Source of the DNA: Planctomycetota bacterium
GTDB taxonomy: Bacteria > Planctomycetota > UBA1135
Assembly: GCA_024275135.1 (NCBI GenBank)
Contig: JAJRZS010000066.1
Location: 1-36,943 of the forward strand
Direction of reading: 5' to 3'
Length of the DNA: 36,943 nt
The translations under genes were made by a program, and so were the position numbers. Shown here one piece after another: positions 31,430 through 36,943 of the stretch. The notes under the pieces were generated by a model. It had not been told where the DNA came from. It ran no database searches and saw only the letters and a program-made list of their open reading frames with translations. Position 1 is the first letter of the stretch; each line of letters opens with the position of its first letter.

Positions 31430-31476
31430 CACAAAACCCAAAAAAACTGTAAGGCCCGGCGTAGCTCCGGAATCGT

Positions 31477-31482
31477 TACAAT
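31477..31482 (+). promoter_or_regulatory. -10 element of the AI-2E family permease gene
   Basis: TACAAT lies exactly 6 nt before GTG 31489. It is divergent from the polyketide operon, whose possible -10 TACAGT is 26 bp away on the other strand. Confidence 0.4.
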
Positions 31483-31488
31483 TTCAGG

Positions 31489-32592
31489 GTGCTTCGCCCG
31501 AATCGCTCCGTGTTGATCCTGCTCAGCATCCTGACCACGATTGTGGTTGGTTGGGTACTTCATGTGGGGGCGAGTATTTTGCAACCACTAGTGATTGCTT
31601 TGTTGTTGGCCAGCATGTTGCAGCCGGTCGTGGTCCGTTTGGCGCGGTGGAAAATCCCTCCGGCCTTGACGGTAGTAGCCTTGGTGGCCACCTTGTTTAT
31701 CGGCCTCGCGCAGGCAGGACTTTTGCTTCAGGCGAATATTGTGAGGTTTTTGGGCGACAAAACCCAAACCACCTACCAGCAGCGGGTAGATCCAGTCCTC
31801 GATAAGCAAGAGGGGCTTTCCGAGGAATACGATTGGCCCTCCCTGGTGGACGATTTGGGAGTGCGTATGGAGCATTCCTCCATGCCGGATCCGGTGCGCA
31901 AACTGCTGCTGCAATCTTTGCGCGATCTCGATTTGGCTGGCGTTGCCCGTGGCATTTTTGACGGCGGCTTGGGTTTTACTCGAGCTCTTGTGCTGGTGAT
32001 GATTTATATGATTTTCATCTTTGCCGAGCAAAAAATCTTTCGACGAAAAATTTTGGCCATTGCTGGCGATCGCCAAGAAGAAGCGGCCCGTGTTTTGGAT
32101 ACCATCGGCCGTGGCATTCAAAAATATCTGAGTGTGAAAACAGCGGTCTCGTTAATGACCGGGTCTTTGTGCTATTTCGTGTTGGTGATGTTGCAAATCC
32201 CTTACGCCTTGTTGTTCGGCTTGCTTACCTTTCTACTCAATTACATTCCCACTTTTGGCTCCATCATTGCGGCTATTTTCCCAACCATTATGGCGCTAGC
32301 AGTCGAAACTTCCTGGAACAAAGCGTTGTTCGTGTTAGCCGCCTACTTGGGCATCAACCTGGCTCTCGGTAGTTACTTGGAGCCCAAGGTCTTAGGGCGT
32401 GAACTTAATCTTTCACCTCTTGTCATTATTGTTTCCGTGGTTGTTTGGGCAGGGATTTGGGGAGTTGTGGGCGCTTTCTTAGCAGTGCCGCTCACTTCGG
32501 CCATTCAGATTGTGCTGTTAAGTTCCGAACGTACTCGCCCGGTTGCTTTGCTGTTGGGGAGTGGCCCACCTTCTGGCGACAACAAGCACTAG
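31489..32592 (+). CDS. AI-2E family (UPF0118/PF01594) membrane transporter
   Basis: A 367-residue polytopic membrane protein with the layout of the AI-2E exporter family: two or three N-terminal helices (SVLILLSILTTIVVGWVLHV and HVGASILQPLVIALLLASML), a soluble middle part, and a C-terminal bundle containing FGLLTFLLNYIPTFGSIIAA, which is the family signature. Members export autoinducer-2 or act as Na+(Li+)/H+ antiporters; the substrate here is unknown. The GTG start fits the 6-nt promoter spacing. The stop codon overlaps that of asd in CTAG. Confidence 0.88.
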   Translation: MLRPNRSVLILLSILTTIVVGWVLHVGASILQPLVIALLLASMLQPVVVRLARWKIPPALTVVALVATLFIGLAQAGLLLQANIVRFLGDKTQTTYQQRVDPVLDKQEGLSEEYDWPSLVDDLGVRMEHSSMPDPVRKLLLQSLRDLDLAGVARGIFDGGLGFTRALVLVMIYMIFIFAEQKIFRRKILAIAGDRQEEAARVLDTIGRGIQKYLSVKTAVSLMTGSLCYFVLVMLQIPYALLFGLLTFLLNYIPTFGSIIAAIFPTIMALAVETSWNKALFVLAAYLGINLALGSYLEPKVLGRELNLSPLVIIVSVVVWAGIWGVVGAFLAVPLTSAIQIVLLSSERTRPVALLLGSGPPSGDNKH

Positions 32593-33524
32593 GGCAAGAG
32601 TGCTTGGGCAATCCACAGGGCTTGACTGGCCGCGCCCATATTGAGATTGTCGAAAACAATCCACATCTGCAATATTTTCGGGCTTGCTCCCAGGCGGATG
32701 CGGCCCACATGAACCAATTCTGGGTTTTCTATGGAACGTGGAGTTGGAGCAAGTCCGTCGGGGTAAAGCTGAAGCAATGGGGCACTCTTCAGGGCCTTTT
32801 TGATTGCTGCCAATGGCCAAGGGGTGGAGGCATAGAGGCTGAGGGACAGAGCATGGCCAATTGCGGTGGGTACTCGAACGCAGGTTGCGGAAATGGATAA
32901 GTCGGGCCTCTGCAGCAGAGCTTTGGTTTCTTCGACGAGCCGTCGTTCTTCAGCGGTGCTGCCATCTTCCTGCAGGAAGTCGCATAAAGGAATCACATTT
33001 TGAAAAAGGCTTGAATCCGCGGACGATGCATGGATTTGTTGCAGCAGCCGACGCCCTCCGCCACTGGCAGCTTGATAAGTGTGGACGTCCACGCCGAAAA
33101 ATGGATGCACAGGGAGGAGAGCATGCAACACTTGAACCAACCCCACATTGGTGCAGTTGGGGCAGCTCAATAGCCCTTGGTGGTGGCGGAGCAAATGCTG
33201 GTTGATTCCGCGTTGAATCAGGCAAGATTTTGCATTCATTCTCCAGGCGCTGGATAAATCCACCACAATGATGCCTTGCTCGACCAAAGGAGGTATTTCC
33301 CGGCGTGCTAACTCAGCCGGAGCAGCCCAAAAAACCAGATCCAGAGGTGGTAAAGCCGCCGCAGAAAAATCACGAGGACTCCATTCGAGGCAACTGGCCA
33401 TGGGAAAGTGATGCTTGTTCAATAACTGCAATAAAGCACTGCCAACTAAGCCGGAAGCGCCAATGATGGCGGTTCGTGGTTGAGGTGGAAGGCGGCGTCC
33501 GGGAGAAAGAGCAGCGGTACCCAT
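32589..33524 (-). CDS. asd: Aspartate-semialdehyde dehydrogenase (short, divergent)
   Basis: Reduces aspartyl phosphate to the semialdehyde in the lysine, threonine and methionine pathway. GASGLVGSALLQLL (22-35) is the NADP site, SCPNCTNVGLVQVLH holds the catalytic Cys124, TYQAASGGG matches the family's TYQAVSGAG, and WIVFDNLNMGAASQALWIAQ matches the C-terminal signature. At 311 residues it is shorter than usual (about 330-370), and PNCTN replaces the common PNCST, so activity on a related substrate is not excluded. TATCAT 8 nt upstream of the ATG is a possible -10. It is divergent from the cysteine dioxygenase gene with only 8 bp between starts. Confidence 0.82.
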   Translation of the reverse strand: MGTAALSPGRRLPPQPRTAIIGASGLVGSALLQLLNKHHFPMASCLEWSPRDFSAAALPPLDLVFWAAPAELARREIPPLVEQGIIVVDLSSAWRMNAKSCLIQRGINQHLLRHHQGLLSCPNCTNVGLVQVLHALLPVHPFFGVDVHTYQAASGGGRRLLQQIHASSADSSLFQNVIPLCDFLQEDGSTAEERRLVEETKALLQRPDLSISATCVRVPTAIGHALSLSLYASTPWPLAAIKKALKSAPLLQLYPDGLAPTPRSIENPELVHVGRIRLGASPKILQMWIVFDNLNMGAASQALWIAQALLP

Positions 33525-33532
33525 GACGGAAG

Positions 33533-34141
33533 ATGATAAACTCGCCAGACGTGAGTGATACGAACCAGAATACCCCGATCCCGAATGTGAAGGAGTTGAT
33601 TCATCAACTCGATGCCGCGGTAGAAGCTGTGGATGATCCCGCCCGCTGCCAGCAAGTTATGGAAACGCTGTGTCGCGCCTTTGCCGATGGCAACCAAATC
33701 TTAGAGGATTCTTTCTTGCAGCCGCATGCTGAGGGCTATGCGCGTCGTTTGTTGCATAAGCATCCTCAAGGCGCTTATTCGGTGGTGGTCATGGTTTGGG
33801 GCCCCGGGCAAGGCACTCCTTTGCATGACCACGCAGGAACCTGGTGCGTGGAATGTGTGTGTCAGGGGAAGATTCAGGTGGTGAATTATCACCGTAAAGC
33901 CAACTTAGACTCCGAAGCCGGTGTATTGGATTTTTCCGAAGAGGATGTTCACACTGCCGGCATTGGCGAGGCAGGCAAGTTGATTCCTCCCTTTGAATAT
34001 CATGTGTTGAAAAACCCTTTTGCCGAAACCGCGGTCACCGTGCATGTCTATGGTGGAGAAATTTTGCGCTGCAATACTTTTGAGCGCAAGAAGGGGGGCG
34101 GATATCAGCTGTGCATTCGGGAGCTTGCTTATAACGATTGA
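33533..34141 (+). CDS. Cysteine dioxygenase type I family protein
   Basis: A 202-residue cupin that should oxidise a thiol, most likely L-cysteine to cysteine sulfinate, with mononuclear Fe(II). The three-histidine metal site is visible: His98 and His100 in GTPLHDHAGTW, and His157 in FEYHVLKNP. Related bacterial enzymes include 3-mercaptopropionate dioxygenases, so the thiol is not certain. ACGGAAG lies directly before the ATG and is a weak ribosome binding site; the 8-bp gap to asd means both promoters lie inside the opposite gene. Confidence 0.85.
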   Translation: MINSPDVSDTNQNTPIPNVKELIHQLDAAVEAVDDPARCQQVMETLCRAFADGNQILEDSFLQPHAEGYARRLLHKHPQGAYSVVVMVWGPGQGTPLHDHAGTWCVECVCQGKIQVVNYHRKANLDSEAGVLDFSEEDVHTAGIGEAGKLIPPFEYHVLKNPFAETAVTVHVYGGEILRCNTFERKKGGGYQLCIRELAYND

Positions 34142-34144
34142 GTT

Positions 34145-34966
34145 TTAAATCTGAAAATAGGCTTCCCCGTAAACAAGGATTCCTCCTTGGTGAGCAGTAA
34201 AGGCCAGGGCCAAGGCGAGTACAAGCAACCAAAGAGCGTAAATCTTTTTGTGGTGGAAGCGTTTGTGTGCGAAGAGGAGAAGCAGCGAGAGTGTTGCTAC
34301 CCCAAGACTGACCCACCTGTGCAGAAACAGTTCTTCGCCACCAGCGCCGCTTTGTGCGGCATTCAACCAACCCAAGCTGGCCGCCAGAACGGACGCGGGG
34401 GCACCGACCAAGAGGCAAAAAAATTCGTAACGGCGGGTATTCCAACGCGAGAATAACCTCATAAGAAAGGCAAGGAGGAGAAAGGCAATGGGGAAATGCA
34501 CCACCGAAGCGTGCATATGCCCCATTAAAATCAGCAGGCGTTGGCCTTGGCTTTTTTCAACCGGCGGAGGCGCATCCACTTGCAAAGGGGGGAGATACTT
34601 CCATGCCATCTCCATGTCGACAAAAGGGTTGTTGTCTTTGGGAAGTGGGCACAATGCCATCACCCAACTTTGTAACAGGTCGGCTTCCTCTTGTGTGAGT
34701 GCCGCCACATCGCTATCTTCTGGTGGCATACTGCGATCTTCTGCAACCTCATAGAGAGGCGCGAGATCGGGCGCAAAGTTGTCACCCCATTCTCGCGCTA
34801 CGGCACGCAAATCCCAGGCATCCTCCAGCTCTCGTTTTGCCTTGCGGGAGTCGGAATCCGGGTTGTGGCATGTCAAACACTTGTTTGCAAAAAGTTGACG
34901 CACCTGGGCCCCCAAATCTGGCCCTTGGGCGATTTGAAGGGGGAGAAGAAGCAGGAAACCGAGCAT
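34145..34966 (-). CDS. Planctomycete-type cytochrome c domain fused to DUF2231 membrane domain
   Basis: A 273-residue membrane protein. An N-terminal signal or anchor (MLGFLLLLPLQIAQ) is followed by a cytochrome c domain with the haem site CLTCH (Cys30, Cys33, His34) and a likely Met ligand in EDRSMPPEDSD, as in PSCyt1 domains. From about residue 148 the DUF2231 block begins (LMGHMHASVVHFPIAFLLLA), with four membrane helices. The fusion suggests electron transfer to or through the membrane; the partner is unknown. Its ATG shares one base with the stop of the cytochrome b562-like gene (TAATG), and its stop lies 3 bp from the convergent dioxygenase gene. Confidence 0.84.
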   Translation of the reverse strand: MLGFLLLLPLQIAQGPDLGAQVRQLFANKCLTCHNPDSDSRKAKRELEDAWDLRAVAREWGDNFAPDLAPLYEVAEDRSMPPEDSDVAALTQEEADLLQSWVMALCPLPKDNNPFVDMEMAWKYLPPLQVDAPPPVEKSQGQRLLILMGHMHASVVHFPIAFLLLAFLMRLFSRWNTRRYEFFCLLVGAPASVLAASLGWLNAAQSGAGGEELFLHRWVSLGVATLSLLLLFAHKRFHHKKIYALWLLVLALALAFTAHQGGILVYGEAYFQI

Positions 34967-35460
34967 TAATGGTGATGCCCTTCGGCTTCTTCCTCGTCTT
35001 CCGGGTCGTAGGTTTCGTGGCCTTCCTTTTTGATATCGGCGACCGCACGATACAAATTCTGCGCATCCTGGATTCGGCCTTCAGCCAGCGCCAACTCAAT
35101 CTGCAGCATGTGGTCGCAAACAGAAAGCAGCTTGCGTTGAAAATCCACCTTCCATTTCACGACTTCAGTGGGCGAAAAGCCTTCGGGGGCCGGCGGGCAA
35201 TATTTCATTGCTTCGAGTGCATATTGCATCATGGCCTGGGCATGCTCTGTGCTTTCTGCTTTGCGCTCGGGGTTACTCAGAGATTTGCGTAAGGCCCGCA
35301 TATGGTCTTTCAGCCCATTCATTGCCTCGGGCAAAGGACCGTCATGTTCTTCCTCCTCCTGCGATGGGTTTTGACTGAAGAGGTTGTTTGCATCAAGCAA
35401 AGCCGGGCTCAGTGCCAAAAAAAGAAAGAGGAGAGATGATTGGAGGTGCTTTATTTGCAT
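34966..35460 (-). CDS. Cytochrome b562-like four-helix protein
   Basis: A 164-residue exported, mostly helical protein. After a signal peptide (HLQSSLLFLFLALSPALLDA) four helices follow, with MNGLKDHMRALRKSLSNPE at the start and VADIKKEGHETYDPE at the end. These positions match the Met and His haem ligands of the cytochrome b562 family (Met near the N-terminus, His near the C-terminus). Two cysteines (KYCPPAP, SVCDHML) are not typical. The acidic, histidine-ended tail EDEEEAEGHHH could bind metal. It is coupled to the cytochrome c-DUF2231 gene, so the two likely exchange electrons. ATG 35460 has TATCCT 6 nt upstream. Confidence 0.7.
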   Translation of the reverse strand: MQIKHLQSSLLFLFLALSPALLDANNLFSQNPSQEEEEHDGPLPEAMNGLKDHMRALRKSLSNPERKAESTEHAQAMMQYALEAMKYCPPAPEGFSPTEVVKWKVDFQRKLLSVCDHMLQIELALAEGRIQDAQNLYRAVADIKKEGHETYDPEDEEEAEGHHH

Positions 35461-35466
35461 CGCGAG

Positions 35467-35495
35467 AGGATAGCAGAGATTCGATTTGGTGGAAA
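35467..35495 (-). promoter_or_regulatory. Promoter of the cytochrome pair
   Basis: Minus strand: -35 TTTCCA (35495-35490, 4/6), a 17-nt spacer, -10 TATCCT (35472-35467, 4/6), and 6 nt to ATG 35460. No Shine-Dalgarno sequence fits. Confidence 0.5.
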
Positions 35496-35508
35496 CTGCG
35501 CCGCGGAT

Positions 35509-36943
35509 TTATGGCACGATAACGGTACTGACGACATTGCTTTTCAGGCTTTCCCGACCATTATTGCCTCTAGCAATCACTGCCTGGGTATAGAGAGTGA
35601 CCAAAGGCGCACCGGAAGGAAGAAAGGTGACGAGGTCGGCAGTGCCAAGTATGTTGGCCGTAGCAGTGCCTAGCACAAAAAACGGATCCTGCAGATTTAC
35701 AGAAAGCCCTCCAAGGTCGACGAAGCTGCGGCCATGTGCTGTTTTACCCTGCAAGGATGCAAGGAAAATGGCCTGTTCTCCGGGGCGGGCATAATTCAGA
35801 ATGGAATGAAAGTTTCTGTTACGACGGATAGTCGGTTTCTGAAAAAGGGGAGGGTAGGCATAAGCGACGAGGTGTTCTTTGGCCGTCAAGTTCCAGATAA
35901 CTTTTTGGAATCCATCGGCCCACTCCACGGTCAATTTGTCGATGAATTTGGTATGGCCGAGACCGAATTGGGCAATCAATTGACTGCTTCCCAGATAACT
36001 TGTGCCACCATCTATGTAGCGAACCATTTCTGTGTTGCCCACCTTCAGGCGGACGGTCGAGCCAATGCCGTTGGGTGCAAGCCCAGGGTGATTGCTCGTA
36101 TTCAAGGACACAGTAAACCAACGCTGATTCGGGTGATCGAGTTTGATGTTTTGAAAGAGGGCAACATGATTGTTGGGTGAGAAAACCACCAAGTCCATGT
36201 CCCCGTCATCTTCATAATCAAAACAAACCAAGCCTCGACCTTGGCCGTTGAATCGAAAGTGAGAGGCTGCGGCTTGGTCTGTGAAATTGGCAGACCCGTC
36301 ATTGATATACAGATAGCTGTTTTCCCCAACCCACTCTCGATCCGGCCAGCCATTCACCTCGGCGATATCTAAATCCCCATCGAGATCGAAGTCGGCGGCA
36401 ACAGCGCCCCAACCCCAGCCACCATCGTTGACACCGGCCGAGGGTGGCCGTGCGTAGAAGCTGAGATGGTTGCCACGATTGCGGTACAAGCGGTTGCCGT
36501 TTGGTACAGACTGTAGAGGATTGTCGGCATAGATCGAGGTCACGAACCAATCAAGCAAACCATCGCCGTCGAAATCTCCTATGGCTTGACCCATGCCAAA
36601 ATGCACATGGTCGGGTTGCAACGCGAGGAATCCATCGACGAAGGTTCCGTTTTTCTGGTTACGGTAAATGGTGGAGGTGCCGAAGTCGGCAGCAATCAGC
36701 AGTTCCGGATAACGATCACCATCGAGGTCGGCAAAGCGAGGAGAAAATCCACGCAATGAATTGTTGGCCAAGCCAGCAGCCAGAGTTTGGTCGGAAAACG
36801 TTCCGTCGCCCTCGTTGCGGAAAAGGCGATTGCCTTGGCTGCCTGGATTCCAACCGCAAACAAACAGATCTAAGTCGCCATCGAGATCGTAATCACCAAA
36901 GCAGCAACCAAAACCATCGGCAACTCCAACGGATGCGGTGGCC
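35509..36943 (-). CDS. FG-GAP/VCBS repeat protein with UnbV (ASPIC) domain, 5' end beyond window
   Basis: At least 478 residues of a secreted beta-propeller protein; the frame is open to the window edge, so the start and signal peptide are missing. Repeated calcium-binding blocks such as DYDLDGDLDLFV, FADLDGDRYPELLIA, FDGDGLLDWFV and FDLDGDLDIAEVN are FG-GAP/VCBS repeats. HPGLAPNGIGSTVRL to KLTVEWADGF (with YIDGGTSYLGSSQLIAQFGL) is the ASPIC/UnbV domain, as in CRTAC1-like proteins. The last 110 residues form a separate beta module resembling the tail of the sugar dehydrogenase. Function is probably surface adhesion or carbohydrate binding; no enzyme motif is seen. Confidence 0.86.
   Translation of the reverse strand, partial: ATASVGVADGFGCCFGDYDLDGDLDLFVCGWNPGSQGNRLFRNEGDGTFSDQTLAAGLANNSLRGFSPRFADLDGDRYPELLIAADFGTSTIYRNQKNGTFVDGFLALQPDHVHFGMGQAIGDFDGDGLLDWFVTSIYADNPLQSVPNGNRLYRNRGNHLSFYARPPSAGVNDGGWGWGAVAADFDLDGDLDIAEVNGWPDREWVGENSYLYINDGSANFTDQAAASHFRFNGQGRGLVCFDYEDDGDMDLVVFSPNNHVALFQNIKLDHPNQRWFTVSLNTSNHPGLAPNGIGSTVRLKVGNTEMVRYIDGGTSYLGSSQLIAQFGLGHTKFIDKLTVEWADGFQKVIWNLTAKEHLVAYAYPPLFQKPTIRRNRNFHSILNYARPGEQAIFLASLQGKTAHGRSFVDLGGLSVNLQDPFFVLGTATANILGTADLVTFLPSGAPLVTLYTQAVIARGNNGRESLKSNVVSTVIVP

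Noticed and set aside
1..36943. CRISPR arrays, insertion sequences, phage genes, tRNA or rRNA genes
   Set aside because: No repeat-spacer pattern, transposase, integrase, terminal inverted repeats or cloverleaf sequence was recognised.

Overview
The window is a dense stretch of a bacterial chromosome at roughly 50-55% G+C by eye. It has no tRNA, rRNA, CRISPR array, insertion sequence or phage gene that I can see. The gene content points to a heterotrophic aerobe of the Planctomycetota or Acidobacteriota type. The pointers are a TIGR02999-like ECF sigma factor next to a Ser/Thr kinase with TPRs, a planctomycete-type cytochrome c fused to DUF2231, an FG-GAP/UnbV protein, and a C-terminal beta module shared by two secreted proteins. 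A second sigma factor is anchored in the membrane. This placement is inference; no marker gene fixes it.

Layout. 1-2681 (-): a MerR regulator and the front two thirds of a fused B12-dependent isobutyryl-CoA mutase. 2755-4423: endonuclease III (-) and PrmA (+), divergent. 4424-4643: the only sizeable gap, with a structured-RNA candidate and a terminator. 4644-8303: lipoprotein MsrB, secreted PQQ-type sugar dehydrogenase, DoxX, peptidase E and a receiver-only response regulator. 8300-10615 (-): a DUF2459-like lipoprotein, an M28 peptidase, and a short HMA-domain lipoprotein with in-frame UGA at both metal-ligand cysteine positions. 10660-11829 (+): a class V aminotransferase. 11793-15904 (-): a TraB/GumN lipoprotein, an ECF sigma factor fused to a membrane helix and about 760 extracytoplasmic residues, and an 82-residue protein of unknown function. 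15956-24729 (+): arginine decarboxylase, cobalamin-dependent methionine synthase, an ECF sigma factor and a receptor-like Ser/Thr kinase. 24726-31429 (-): a tight six-gene operon (lipoprotein, FAD oxidoreductase, RND/MMPL exporter, type III PKS, ICMT-like methyltransferase, YceI-domain protein) that reads as a pathway for making, reducing, methylating, exporting and carrying a polyketide lipid. 31489-36943: AI-2E family permease, Asd, cysteine dioxygenase, cytochrome c-DUF2231, a cytochrome b562-like protein and a truncated FG-GAP/UnbV protein.

Three points stand out. First, the HMA lipoprotein at 10265-10615 looks like a double-selenocysteine protein missed by standard gene calling, with a stem-loop just after the second UGA. 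Second, ten gene starts have a -10-like hexamer exactly 6 nt upstream of the start codon, one more has it at 7 nt, and no Shine-Dalgarno sequence is evident at most of them. This suggests widespread leaderless transcription and also fixes several start codons. Third, the sigma factor at 12739-15645 would be tethered to the membrane by its own C-terminal half.

The genome is very compact. Convergent genes mostly overlap at their stop codons (TTAA or CTAG), so the 220-bp gap after prmA is conspicuous. Two B12 enzymes (IcmF, MetH) and several redox or sulfur proteins (MsrB, cysteine dioxygenase, the candidate selenoprotein) share the region, but no common regulation is visible.
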